Position numbers and translations under genes: made by a program
Part shown: in pieces, positions 25,211 to 34,013 of the stretch
How positions within the stretch are numbered: position 1 is the first letter of the stretch
Layout of the letters: the number at the start of each line of letters is the position of its first letter
The notes under the pieces: model-generated
What the model was told of the DNA's origin: nothing
The model's input: the letters and a program-made list of their open reading frames with translations, nothing else
Database searches by the model: none
NCBI RefSeq assembly: GCF_018613715.1
Contig: NZ_JAGGPT010000010.1
Span: forward strand, 372,001-436,000
Length of the DNA: 64,000 bases
Direction: 5' to 3'
Origin: Chryseobacterium sp. ISL-6
GTDB taxonomy: Bacteria; Bacteroidota; Bacteroidia; Flavobacteriales; Weeksellaceae

Positions 25211-26317
25211 ATGAAAAGGATCTCACAATTTTTACTTCTTTTGTCTTTCAGTATAGCTTATTCTCAAACTAATTTCAAAATGGATATCAGTGCTCCCATG
25301 TTTGAGAAGGATTCAATTTCAATTGCACCTTTAATGGGTATGGGAGATATCCATATGCTTTATAATCTTACCATACATCCTGATGAGAATGTGAGATTTA
25401 TGAAAAGCTTTAGTGCTGCTTTTATTAAGATTCATGATCAAAATACAATAACAGGATATATAGAATATCCACAACCCATACTTTTCAGTTATTTCAATGC
25501 TATTGAAAATGGAGCCTATGGATCTGATGTTTTCTTTATTGAAAAAGGAGACTATACCATTAAAATAAATGATAAAAACCTGGATTTTACTTCTGGCTCA
25601 GAAACACCAACAAATGCAGAATATAAAAAATTAAAAAAACAGCTTGAATTAGCTGATAAAAAATTAAAACCATTTGAGGATAATGATGCTGGAGATATTG
25701 AATATAAACAGAAATTACTAAGAAACTATATAATTAAAAATCCCAATTCGTATGTAGCATTTTGGGAAATTGTAAGTGATTTTTCAAAGTATGGATTTAA
25801 CAGAAGTTATATAGAGAATATGCCATTATTCTCTAAAAAGATAAAAGGAATATTCAGCTATAAAGAATTTGATAAAGTATTAAAATTAGAAAATTCTACG
25901 GGTGTAGGAGGAAACTTTCCTGACCTAAAGCTTAATTCTTCTGATAAAATAAACACTTCCGATTTCTCTGATTATAAACTTACATTAATTGATTATTGGG
26001 CAACCACCTGCAAACCCTGTATTAAAGACCTGCCAAAATTGGTCAATTTATATGAAACCTATAAAGGAAAGGGAATTCAATTTATAAGTGTTGCAGATGA
26101 TACTGTAAAAGAAAGAATGGATCGGGCAAATAAAATTCTAAGTGAAAATAAAGTAACCTGGAAAAACTATTTTGATCTTAATAAAGAATTTATCACAAAG
26201 CTTCATGCTACAGGCTATCCATTACAAATCCTCGTGGATCAAAATGGAAAGATCATAGCCAGAAAATTTGGAGAGCTGGATCAAATTACAACAGAAATAG
26301 AAAAGTATATTCAATAA
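25211..26317 (+). CDS. TlpA-like thioredoxin-fold protein, exported
   Basis: The 368-residue protein has a signal peptide (MKRISQFLLLLSFSIAYSQ). The N-terminal half is a DUF4369-like region of uncertain function. The C-terminal 140 residues are a TlpA/ResA-type thioredoxin domain with the redox motif WATTCKPCIKDLP (CxxC at about residue 264), and HATGYPLQILVDQNG containing the cis-proline. It is probably a periplasmic thiol-disulfide oxidoreductase. It converges with the MFS gene across a shared terminator. Confidence 0.88.
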   Translation: MKRISQFLLLLSFSIAYSQTNFKMDISAPMFEKDSISIAPLMGMGDIHMLYNLTIHPDENVRFMKSFSAAFIKIHDQNTITGYIEYPQPILFSYFNAIENGAYGSDVFFIEKGDYTIKINDKNLDFTSGSETPTNAEYKKLKKQLELADKKLKPFEDNDAGDIEYKQKLLRNYIIKNPNSYVAFWEIVSDFSKYGFNRSYIENMPLFSKKIKGIFSYKEFDKVLKLENSTGVGGNFPDLKLNSSDKINTSDFSDYKLTLIDYWATTCKPCIKDLPKLVNLYETYKGKGIQFISVADDTVKERMDRANKILSENKVTWKNYFDLNKEFITKLHATGYPLQILVDQNGKIIARKFGELDQITTEIEKYIQ

Positions 26318-26318
26318 T

Positions 26319-26350
26319 AAAAATGGCAGCTCTAAAGCTGTCATTTTTTT
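26319..26350. terminator. Bidirectional terminator between TlpA-like and MFS genes
   Basis: AAATGGCAGCT pairs with AGCTGTCATTT (one G-U pair), with A and T tracts on either side. It overlaps the stop codon of the minus-strand MFS gene at 26341. Confidence 0.75.
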
Positions 26351-27738
26351 TTAAGCAAAAGCCCCTCTGGTGTTCTCCAAATACAAATGATCACAACGAT
26401 CAGACACAGAATATTGGTAAATAAGGCAGCAATAAAAGCCTTCTGATAATCTATAAATAAAGGTTTTGTGCCAAGAAAATAATAGAATATACTTCCTATC
26501 AGAATTATCCCTAAGATGGCAGCAGATTGCTGAAACGTAACATATACCCCAGAAGCATTTCCTGCTAATTTTCCAGGAATCCCTGACAATGCAATATTAG
26601 CCAGCGAAGGAATAATAGAACCCACTCCCAATCCATGAATAAAAAGCAGTATGTAGAGTAACAAAAAGGAAGAGTGTTTAGAGAACAGATAACCCTGCGC
26701 TATCAAAACTGAAATAATTATTATCAATCCAAAAATCAGAAATCTCTTTCCATACCTAAATATCAGTGTTGGTGAGACAATAGATGCCAAAATAAATCCC
26801 AGGCCCTGAAAAACAATAATTTCTCCTGAGTGCAGGGGACTGATCTTTAATCCATCCTGAAAGAAAAGGGACAGAATATAAAAGTAAGAATCTAGCATGA
26901 TGAAGAAAAACGAAACAGCAATAATTCCTATATTAAAATTTCTAAATTCAAAAAGTTTAAGATCTATTAAATAGGATTTTGTCTGCTCCATTCTCGCTTT
27001 TTGATTTTTAATGAAAAAGAACAAAATAACAGTAGATACAGCGAGTAAAAAAATATTTTTCATTCTCTCATTATCATGTTCCATCATTGTAAGCGAATAG
27101 GTAAAGCAAAAAAGTCCGGTTGCTAACAAGAAAATACCCATAAAGTCGAAACTGCTTTCTGAACTATTCTTAGATTCGTCCAGAACTTTCCACCCTAAAA
27201 AGATGGCTAAGAGACAAATCGGAATATTGATCAGAAAAATAAGCCGCCATGATTCTTCCATGAAAGTGAGTGATGAAAAATATCCTCCTAAAAACTGCCC
27301 GGATAATGTCCCAAGACCTATGGTAATGCCATACCATCCCATTGCTTTGGTTCGATTTTCATGATCTGGGAAAAAAATCTGTATCATGGATAAGACCTGA
27401 GGAGACATCAATGCAGCACTAACCCCTTGTACAAATCTGGAGATCATAAGCAATACTGAATGGGAAGATAGTCCACATGCTATAGAGCTTATCATAAAAA
27501 AGAACAATCCAATTATAAATATCTTCTTTTTTCCATACAGATCTCCCAATCTCCCACCAGTAATCAGAAACGAAGCAAAACCAATGAGGTATGAAGCAAT
27601 GATCAGCTGCATTTCTCCATTAGTCGCATTAATATCATTCTGAATGGAAGGAATGGAAACATTAATGATAAAAATATCCATAATAGTGAGCAATTGGGCA
27701 AAAAGGATCACTATTAATTTAAAAGTATTATTTTTCAT
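26341..27738 (-). CDS. MFS drug transporter, DHA2 (14-TMS) type
   Basis: This 465-residue multi-pass protein shows MFS motif A (GGRLGDLYGKKKIFIIG, near residue 60) and motif C (GITIGLGTLSGQFLGG). The first helix has the D-I-F-I-I-N-V-S-I-P pattern typical of DHA2 exporters of the EmrB/QacA group. It probably uses the proton gradient to expel toxic compounds. A TetR gene lies 38 bases upstream on the same strand. A 14-bp palindrome (27744-27757) sits just before the start codon, so the pair is very likely repressed by TetR and induced by ligand. Confidence 0.92.
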   Translation of the reverse strand: MKNNTFKLIVILFAQLLTIMDIFIINVSIPSIQNDINATNGEMQLIIASYLIGFASFLITGGRLGDLYGKKKIFIIGLFFFMISSIACGLSSHSVLLMISRFVQGVSAALMSPQVLSMIQIFFPDHENRTKAMGWYGITIGLGTLSGQFLGGYFSSLTFMEESWRLIFLINIPICLLAIFLGWKVLDESKNSSESSFDFMGIFLLATGLFCFTYSLTMMEHDNERMKNIFLLAVSTVILFFFIKNQKARMEQTKSYLIDLKLFEFRNFNIGIIAVSFFFIMLDSYFYILSLFFQDGLKISPLHSGEIIVFQGLGFILASIVSPTLIFRYGKRFLIFGLIIIISVLIAQGYLFSKHSSFLLLYILLFIHGLGVGSIIPSLANIALSGIPGKLAGNASGVYVTFQQSAAILGIILIGSIFYYFLGTKPLFIDYQKAFIAALFTNILCLIVVIICIWRTPEGLLLKKK

Positions 27739-27743
27739 TTTAG

Positions 27744-27757
27744 ATAGATATATCTAT
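27744..27757. promoter_or_regulatory. Putative TetR operator before the MFS gene
   Basis: ATAGATATATCTAT is a perfect palindrome six bases upstream of the MFS start codon. With the following bases it shares ATCTATTTTT with the larger inverted repeat before the tetR gene. Confidence 0.55.
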
Positions 27758-27776
27758 TTTTTTAATTATAAAAAAA

Positions 27777-28340
27777 TTAAGGCAATAAGCCTTGAATTAT
27801 TTTTTTTGTCTGATCAAATGCATTTGTATTTTTATGAATTGTAGAAATCACAACAGCTCCTTCTAAAAGCAGACGTATATTAGCCGTTATCTCATCTGTA
27901 TTTACAGATCCACCCTCCGCATTATACTGAATGACCAATTCCTTGATCATTGCCTGCTGTTTTTCTTTATGCTGCATAACAAAATCAGAAATCACAGGAT
28001 TGCTATCCCCTATCTCAGCATTGATCTTAATAAAATGACATCCGGCAAATTTTGAAGAGGTCTGAAGCTTTTTACGATAGTCTATTAAAGCAAATATTTT
28101 ATCTTTCGATGAAACAATTTTTAAAGAATGTTCTTCAAATCCATTGAACCACTTTAGTTCTTCTTTAATTAAATAAGCTTTTAAAAGTTCATTTTTAGAT
28201 GAAAAGTGGTTGTATAATGAACCAATTGCGATATCTGCTTCAGCGATGATCTGATTAATTCCGGTTGAGTTAAAACCCTGCTTATAAAAGAGATCTGACG
28301 CAACTCTGATAATACGGTCTCTTACTTTCTCCTTTTGCAT
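27777..28340 (-). CDS. TetR family transcriptional repressor
   Basis: I prefer the ATG at 28340 (MQKEKVRDR, 187 residues). A GTG at 28355 is in frame but overlaps the last base of the -7 box. The N-terminal DNA-binding domain is clear: IIRVASDLFYKQGFNSTGIN, then IAIGSLYNHFSSKNELL. The C-terminal ligand domain is typical in length. It is probably co-transcribed with the MFS exporter gene. A 26-bp inverted repeat covers its own promoter, indicating autorepression. Confidence 0.93.
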   Translation of the reverse strand: MQKEKVRDRIIRVASDLFYKQGFNSTGINQIIAEADIAIGSLYNHFSSKNELLKAYLIKEELKWFNGFEEHSLKIVSSKDKIFALIDYRKKLQTSSKFAGCHFIKINAEIGDSNPVISDFVMQHKEKQQAMIKELVIQYNAEGGSVNTDEITANIRLLLEGAVVISTIHKNTNAFDQTKKIIQGLLP

Positions 28341-28354
28341 TCTAATAATTTTCA

Positions 28355-28392
28355 CAAATCTACATAAAAAATAGAAAAGTCTATCTATTTTT
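28355..28392 (-). promoter_or_regulatory. tetR promoter with overlapping operator
   Basis: On the minus strand TAGATTTG (28362-28355) is the likely -7 box. Immediately upstream, AAAAATAGA (28367-28375) and TCTATTTTT (28384-28392) form a perfect 9-bp inverted repeat with an 8-nt spacer. It covers the -12 to -40 region where a -33 element would lie, an ideal place for repressor binding. Confidence 0.6.
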
Positions 28393-28542
28393 AAATATTA
28401 AATTTATAGCCAAAAAGAATATGAGAAGTACAGAGAATATAGCATCGCATATAAATCCCTTAAATATATTCATAATATATCATGACATATTTGTACCTTT
28501 AGTTACGGTAGTTAATTATCATTAATATTTTTATACAAAATT

Positions 28543-29208
28543 ATGGCAGGAGAAATTTATTTCATAAAAACCAATCCAACTATTGCCAAGATTAATTTAT
28601 ATAAAAAACTTTGTGGCGAAGAAAACATCGTTCTCGGCTATCTGGATGAAGATCGAAAGACCAGTTTAGAGATCATTAAAACCAAAGTAAAAGAAAACAT
28701 TGAAGATCTTACTCCAACAGAATTCTGTAGTATCTTTCGTTGGTTTCAAAGTGAATATAAAGATGAAAATCCAGGAGATAGTAATGGTGAAGAGGAAGTG
28801 ATAAATCAACTATTCATTCATGGGATAGATCAGTTTTATGAAATCCCTACAGAAGATGTAAGGAGTTTCAACCAAATCATTTCCGACTATCAAAGGCATT
28901 CTAAAAATACTTTACACTATAAATTCAATGCAGATAATTTTAGTCAATTTTTAATCTATGGAATTTTTTTCACAGGACTTATGAATCAGTTGCATAATAA
29001 AGAAAGTGAAAATATTCAATTAATGGATTATTTAAAACCTGATTATAAAACATTGTATTCCTTTGCTGAAGATGAATTTAAAGCAACTCTTCAGGATGCA
29101 GAAAAAAAATCAATTCCCTATCGGGATATATTATATAATTATTTCAATGAATTGTATGATCTAACCAGGTTTTATAAAGGATGTATCATCAAACTCCAAA
29201 ACTCTTAG
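28543..29208 (+). CDS. Hypothetical cytoplasmic protein
   Basis: The 221-residue protein starts MAGEIYFIKTNPTIAKINLY and is rich in Tyr, Phe and acidic residues. It has no signal peptide, membrane segment or motif I recognise. The codon pattern looks like its neighbours. It is transcribed alone and converges with the epimerase gene 20 bases later. No function can be assigned. Confidence 0.65.
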   Translation: MAGEIYFIKTNPTIAKINLYKKLCGEENIVLGYLDEDRKTSLEIIKTKVKENIEDLTPTEFCSIFRWFQSEYKDENPGDSNGEEEVINQLFIHGIDQFYEIPTEDVRSFNQIISDYQRHSKNTLHYKFNADNFSQFLIYGIFFTGLMNQLHNKESENIQLMDYLKPDYKTLYSFAEDEFKATLQDAEKKSIPYRDILYNYFNELYDLTRFYKGCIIKLQNS

Positions 29209-29228
29209 GGAGATGCAATTCTCTCCCT

Positions 29229-30239
29229 TCATCGCATTTTGTGATGTTCCATTAAATATTGTAGGGCTTCTTTAACCGCACTTTCAGGGTCTTTAGGATT
29301 AAATCCCAGTTCGTTTCTGGCTTTAGAAATATCAAAATTTTGTTGTAAGCCTGAAAACATAGCTATATCTTTCCTTGTCAAAACAGGAGTTTTGTCATTT
29401 AATTTAGCAAAAAGCTCCATTATCCCAGTGATCGCGTACAATAAAAATTTAGGAACAGAAGAAGGCACTTTGAGTTTGAGTTGGGGAAAAAGCCGATCTG
29501 CCAGAATCGTTGTATCGGTTATGGTCATGCATTTTTCATTCGCCAGAATATACCGTTCTCCATTGCGTCCTTTTTGAGCTGCAAGGTAACAGCCTTCTGC
29601 TACATCTTTTACATCAATCCAATTCAGTGTTATCTTTGTATCAACCGGAATTTCTTTATTTAATATTAGTTTTAGAACTCCGTAGGAAACATTCAAAGGC
29701 AAAAAAGATTCACTTCCTATCATTGCAGAAGGCATAACAGAAACCAATTCTATCCCTAGTTTTTTAGCCAATTCAAATGCAAGCTTTTCACCATCATTCT
29801 TAGAATTGTAATACATATTTCTCCGATCAGGATTATATCCGTAATCTTCCCGGGTGGGTAATTTTGTATAATCCAGAGCTGCAATAGAACTTACATAAAC
29901 AATTCTTTTAACACCCGCTTCAGCAGCAGCTTCAATAGTATTCTGGGTCCCCAACATATTAACATCATAGATTTCTTTTTTAGGATCTTTTGCCCATAAT
30001 TTAAAAGCTGCGCCTACGGCATAAAAGGTCTCCACTCCCTGAAGTGCTTCTATAAATGAAACCTTATCGGTAATATCTGCTTCGATCACTTCGCAATCTA
30101 ATCCTTCAAAGGGCTTTTTATTCTTACTATTTCTTACTGTCGCCCTTACTGGAATTCCATTTTTCAGCAAAAATCTTACTAAATTGTTGCCTAAATGTCC
30201 GTTAGCTCCTGAGACTAAGCTTAGATGTTCTTGTATCAT
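29229..30239 (-). CDS. NAD-dependent epimerase/dehydratase (extended SDR)
   Basis: The 336-residue protein has the extended-SDR nucleotide motif VSGANGHLGNNLVRFLL at the N-terminus (GxxGxxG). It also has DITDKVSFIEALQGVETFYAVG, the active-site serine region VYVSSIAALDYT, and the catalytic YxxxK in YYNSK at about residue 148. It resembles the dihydroflavonol-4-reductase-like subgroup (NmrA/HSD). The substrate is unknown. The Crp/Fnr-like gene upstream on the same strand, 62 bases away, may regulate it. Confidence 0.88.
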   Translation of the reverse strand: MIQEHLSLVSGANGHLGNNLVRFLLKNGIPVRATVRNSKNKKPFEGLDCEVIEADITDKVSFIEALQGVETFYAVGAAFKLWAKDPKKEIYDVNMLGTQNTIEAAAEAGVKRIVYVSSIAALDYTKLPTREDYGYNPDRRNMYYNSKNDGEKLAFELAKKLGIELVSVMPSAMIGSESFLPLNVSYGVLKLILNKEIPVDTKITLNWIDVKDVAEGCYLAAQKGRNGERYILANEKCMTITDTTILADRLFPQLKLKVPSSVPKFLLYAITGIMELFAKLNDKTPVLTRKDIAMFSGLQQNFDISKARNELGFNPKDPESAVKEALQYLMEHHKMR

Positions 30240-30301
30240 TCTTCTTGATTTTTTAATGACACAAAGTTCAGCCTCCTGATTCCCTATTCACTTGACTTTT
30301 G

Positions 30302-30898
30302 TTAGTTAATTAATTTCCTGCGGATTCGACTTAGGCTTTCCGGTTTCATCCCTAAAAAAGACGCAATATATTGAACAGGGACATTTTGAACGATCTCAGG
30401 ATAGTCTTCAATAAGCTTTAGATAGCGTTGCTCAGCACTTAATGCAGACAATTCTCGCGAACGATTTTCATTGTAAGCGATAGATTTTTGAAATACAGAA
30501 ATACTAAAATCCTTCATTCCACTGCTTTTATCTGTTAGCCGGTCAAGGTTTTCCTTTGTAATCCGTAAAAGTTTACATGCAGTGATGCATTCAATATTTT
30601 CTTCTGATCGGGTTTGGTTGATAAAATGAAAGTAAGAGGTAAAAAAACCTGGTGGACAGTTGATATGAGTGGTAACTTCATTACCATCTTGGTTAAAATG
30701 AAATAGCCTTAAGTAACCTGAAACAATATAATATAAATACTGCGGAATCTTATCTTCTTCTTCAATGATTGTATTTTTAGAATAAATAACAGGTTCAAAA
30801 TATTCCTCAATCATTGCCTTTTCATATGAACTGAAATGGTAAGCTGATTCTATGTATTTTAAAAGCTTTTTGTGCATATCCAATTTTACAAGTATCAT
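30302..30898 (-). CDS. Crp/Fnr family transcriptional regulator
   Basis: The protein has 198 residues from the ATG at 30898, or 191 from an internal ATG at 30877 (MHKKLLKYIES). An N-terminal cyclic-nucleotide-binding-like barrel (YSKNTIIEEEDKIPQYLYYI, then SGYLRLFHFNQDGNEVTTHI) is followed by a short C-terminal HTH (VQYIASFLGMKPESLSRIRR). The canonical cAMP-binding residues are not evident, and no Fnr cysteine cluster is present. A TAAATTTG box lies eight bases before the longer start (30914-30907). Just upstream is GTAGAA-AC-TTCTAC (30923-30936), a possible autoregulatory site. Confidence 0.88.
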   Translation of the reverse strand: MILVKLDMHKKLLKYIESAYHFSSYEKAMIEEYFEPVIYSKNTIIEEEDKIPQYLYYIVSGYLRLFHFNQDGNEVTTHINCPPGFFTSYFHFINQTRSEENIECITACKLLRITKENLDRLTDKSSGMKDFSISVFQKSIAYNENRSRELSALSAEQRYLKLIEDYPEIVQNVPVQYIASFLGMKPESLSRIRRKLIN

Positions 30899-30922
30899 TT
30901 ATAAAACAAATTTAATTTAAAT

Positions 30923-30936
30923 GTAGAAACTTCTAC
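30923..30936. promoter_or_regulatory. Inverted repeat upstream of the Crp/Fnr-like gene
   Basis: GTAGAA-AC-TTCTAC is a perfect 6-bp inverted repeat located about 9-22 bases upstream of a TAAATTTG -7 box on the minus strand. It overlaps where the -33 element should be. Operator function is inferred. Confidence 0.4.
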
Positions 30937-31038
30937 CATAAAATAAATTAATCGACTAAGTAGATATCCAATACTTTTTTTTGAATCCGTATGTAATACC
31001 TCTCTTAATTCAATTGTCTTAAGAATAAACTATCGCAC

Positions 31039-33417
31039 ATGACCCGAAAGATAATTGTTTTCTTATGTATTCTATCTTCTTCTTTTATTTTTGCACAAAG
31101 CATTGAAGGGATTATTACCGACAAGGAAAATAAACCAGCAGCAGAAACAGAGATACTTGTTACAAAAGATAATGAAAAATTTTCTGCAATTACGGATGAA
31201 AAAGGTGCGTTTAAAATTGCTCTTAAAAAGAATGGAAATTACTTACTGGAAATAATACAAGATGGTATAAAAACTGAAAGTGAAAAAATAAGCATTACAG
31301 GGAATCTGAAAAAAGACATTCAATTAAAAGGAGCGCCACCTACAGAACAGAAGATAGAAGGAGTAACCGTTACGGTAAAGAAAAAACTATTCGAAAGAAA
31401 AGTCGATCGGTTGGTTTTTAATGTTGAAAGTTCCGTGGCATCCCAGGGTATCGATGTTGTGGAAGCACTATCCAAGACTCCAATGGTCCGTGCTACGGAT
31501 GATGCCATTACTATCGCAGGAAAAAGTAATGTTGCCATTATGGTCAACGACCGTCTTTTAAATTTATCCGGACAGGAGCTTATTAATTATCTAAAAACAT
31601 TACGCTCTGATGATGTTGCTAAAATTGAAGTGATCACTACACCTCCAGCAAAGTATGAAGCAGAAGGCAAAAGCGGATTGATTAATATTGTTTTAAAGAA
31701 AAATACAAATTTAGGCTGGAATGGTTCTTTACAAACCTCTGGAAGCTACTATTATGGACGGCCCACAGTGAGTACAAGAAGTGGAGCCAGTTTTAATTAT
31801 CAGGGAAATAAATTATCACTGACAGCCAATTTATCTGCAGGAGATAATTATTGGGAGAATAAAGCTTACAATTATCTTACAGGAACTACCAATTCAAACT
31901 ACTGGAACACCGATACAAAAAACTCAAATAATTACAAATACAAGGGTGGAAACCTTAAAGGTGAATATAAGATCAATGATAAAAACCTTGTTGGGTTCAA
32001 TTATAATTATTCCTTTAGTAATCCTTTAGAACAAGCTGAAAATTACACTTCTATTTTCAATGAAACAGGAAAACTAAACCTTTTCTCAGACAGTAAAAAT
32101 AAAAACCATAGAAACGTTCACAATACCAATGCTTTTTATGATATAAAGCTCGATACTTCGGGGAGTAAACTTAGTTTATCAGCCAATCTACTGATTAATA
32201 ACTCGGATGCAAAAAATTTCTATAATACAGTTACCGACAATACAGTTTCAACTTTTACAAATCCTATAAGCAAATACCGAATTTACTCCGGACAGGCTGA
32301 TTTAGAAAAAAGCTTCTCAAAAATAAAAACAGAATCCGGTTTAAAGTATATTACTATTAGAAACAATTCCGATTTTAATTTCTTTAATATCGAAGACGGT
32401 CAGTTTATAATCAATAAAGAAAGAACAAATACATTCAATTATAATGAGCAGAATTATGCTGCTTATGTTTCCACAAGTTTTAAAATTAATGATAAATGGG
32501 ATGCCAAAGCAGGACTTCGCTACGAATACACCACTTTGGAAGGTGTATCATTAAATGATAATTCTTCGGCAAAGATCAAATACGGAAAGTTTTTTCCTAC
32601 AGCTTATCTAAGCTATAAAGCCAATGAAAATAATACTTTCTCTTTAAATTATTCAAGAAGAATTACCCGTCCTTATTTTGGAAATTTAAATCCTTTCAAA
32701 TATTATACTTCTGAATTTGAGTATAAGACCGGAAATCCTTATCTCCTTCCTTCATTTTCAGATAACTTCGAATTCGGATATGTTCTGAAAAATAATTTCA
32801 ACGTTACATTATATTATAACTATAATAAAGACAATTGGGACAGAATTCAGGTAGTCCAGGACAATCTTAAATATAATATCGTAAAGAACTTTTATAATGA
32901 AGATCAGGCAGGAATTAATATCAGTTATAACTATAACAAATTAAAATGGCTGGAATCCAATGTTTTTGTAAACGGTTTTTATGCTAAATCGAAATCTTAC
33001 CTTCCTGAAGCCGTAGCTGCAGCAGGAGGATTTGGAGGAAATCTAAATCTGGACAATAACTTCTTCTTAAACAAAGAGAAAACAGTCACATTGATGCTTG
33101 GGTTATGGAGCTATCTACCCAACAGAGATGGAAATACCGATTACTATGGGAATTCTTCTATTTACACCGGAGTAAAATTAAATCTTATGCAGAAAAATCT
33201 TATGATCAATTTGTATGTAAACGACCTATTAAATACCAATCGTGACAGAGGAATAGAATATTATCCTAATTATAATGTAGAGTATTATTCAAAAGGAATT
33301 ACCCGGAATGTCTACCTTTCTGTAACCTATAAATTTGGAAATAATGATGTAAAAGGAGCTACGAAACAGGTAAATTTTGAAGAATCAAGCAGAGCAGGTG
33401 GAAATGGTGGTAATTAA
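31039..33417 (+). CDS. TonB-dependent-receptor-like outer-membrane beta-barrel protein
   Basis: The protein has 792 residues with a signal peptide (MTRKIIVFLCILSSSFIFAQ). A carboxypeptidase-like regulatory domain follows (SIEGIITDKENKPAAETEIL, residues 22-95). Next come a plug-like region (ALSKTPMVRATDDAITIAGK, then GLINIVLKKNT) and a large barrel rich in alternating aromatic and polar strands. It belongs to the outer-membrane beta-barrel family protein group related to TonB receptors. The barrel is followed by a Gly/Asn-rich tail (SSRAGGNGGN) instead of the usual terminal aromatic residue. The imported substrate is unknown and no SusD-like partner is adjacent. Confidence 0.9.
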   Translation: MTRKIIVFLCILSSSFIFAQSIEGIITDKENKPAAETEILVTKDNEKFSAITDEKGAFKIALKKNGNYLLEIIQDGIKTESEKISITGNLKKDIQLKGAPPTEQKIEGVTVTVKKKLFERKVDRLVFNVESSVASQGIDVVEALSKTPMVRATDDAITIAGKSNVAIMVNDRLLNLSGQELINYLKTLRSDDVAKIEVITTPPAKYEAEGKSGLINIVLKKNTNLGWNGSLQTSGSYYYGRPTVSTRSGASFNYQGNKLSLTANLSAGDNYWENKAYNYLTGTTNSNYWNTDTKNSNNYKYKGGNLKGEYKINDKNLVGFNYNYSFSNPLEQAENYTSIFNETGKLNLFSDSKNKNHRNVHNTNAFYDIKLDTSGSKLSLSANLLINNSDAKNFYNTVTDNTVSTFTNPISKYRIYSGQADLEKSFSKIKTESGLKYITIRNNSDFNFFNIEDGQFIINKERTNTFNYNEQNYAAYVSTSFKINDKWDAKAGLRYEYTTLEGVSLNDNSSAKIKYGKFFPTAYLSYKANENNTFSLNYSRRITRPYFGNLNPFKYYTSEFEYKTGNPYLLPSFSDNFEFGYVLKNNFNVTLYYNYNKDNWDRIQVVQDNLKYNIVKNFYNEDQAGINISYNYNKLKWLESNVFVNGFYAKSKSYLPEAVAAAGGFGGNLNLDNNFFLNKEKTVTLMLGLWSYLPNRDGNTDYYGNSSIYTGVKLNLMQKNLMINLYVNDLLNTNRDRGIEYYPNYNVEYYSKGITRNVYLSVTYKFGNNDVKGATKQVNFEESSRAGGNGGN

Positions 33418-33797
33418 TAAAATTTCGGAGGTAATAGTTTATATTTTTTTTCTTTTCTATTTAAAAAAGAATATCCCACTCCACCCACAAAATAAGCCAA
33501 TACATCAAAAACATCTCCAGTAAACCTGTTAGAAATTAAAGGACAAACTACTTCAAATAGAACCGATAAATATAAAGTCGATGTAATGATAAATTTTAAA
33601 TTGGGTTTCCATTGGAAGCCCATTATTTTATTCATGATATACTGGATCAGATAGCAATACATCGGCATGGTCATTAGATCAGTAAAATAATCATTTATCC
33701 AGGGAATAATAATACCATTTCTTCGCAAAATAATAATGGTTAGCCAGAATAACAAACCCAGTAAAAAACAATTTGAAACCTTATATTCCTTAAGCAT
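33414..33797 (-). CDS. Small membrane protein, VanZ-like tail
   Basis: The 127-residue protein has about four hydrophobic segments (SNCFLLGLLFWLTIIILRR, MPMYCYLIQYIMNKIMGF, FIITSTLYLSVLFEVVCPL, VLAYFVGGVGYSFL). The segment NRFTGDVFDVLAYFVGG recalls the R-x-x-x-D-x-x-D pattern of VanZ-like proteins, but this is weak. Its ATG overlaps the last eight bases of the upstream 43-residue gene, indicating translational coupling. Its end overlaps the convergent receptor gene by four bases. Confidence 0.65.
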   Translation of the reverse strand: MLKEYKVSNCFLLGLLFWLTIIILRRNGIIIPWINDYFTDLMTMPMYCYLIQYIMNKIMGFQWKPNLKFIITSTLYLSVLFEVVCPLISNRFTGDVFDVLAYFVGGVGYSFLNRKEKKYKLLPPKFY

Positions 33798-33921
33798 GTA
33801 AGATCGCCATAAGAATTCCTAAAATAACCTGCAGAACTTTAACTACAATCTCCTGAATATCTTTTTCATCTTTCTTTTCAACATCAGCTGCTTCGTAATC
33901 AAATTTTTGTTTCCCTTCCAT
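33790..33921 (-). CDS. 43-residue small protein
   Basis: The minus-strand frame from the ATG at 33921 encodes MEGKQKFDYEAADVEKKD, continues with EIVVKVLQVILGILMAILHA and stops at 33790-33792. The N-terminal half is charged, and the C-terminal 18-20 residues are hydrophobic enough for one membrane helix or an amphipathic anchor. The stop overlaps the start of the downstream membrane gene by eight bases (ATGCTTAA), the mark of a two-gene operon. It is the first gene after the divergent palindromic operator. Confidence 0.7.
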   Translation of the reverse strand: MEGKQKFDYEAADVEKKDEKDIQEIVVKVLQVILGILMAILHA

Positions 33922-33954
33922 TATATTTTGATTTCTATGATGCAAATATATAAA

Positions 33955-33976
33955 AATTAGAACAAATGTTCTAATT
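33955..33976. promoter_or_regulatory. 22-bp palindromic operator between divergent genes
   Basis: AATTAGAAC-AAAT-GTTCTAATT is a perfect 9-bp inverted repeat centred between the small membrane gene pair (minus) and the TetR gene (plus). A TATATTTG box for the minus strand lies about 12 bases to its left. It is the most likely binding site of the adjacent TetR protein. Confidence 0.7.
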
Positions 33977-34013
33977 CTAAGAATAATAAGAAAATCTCCC
34001 TTATATTTGAATC

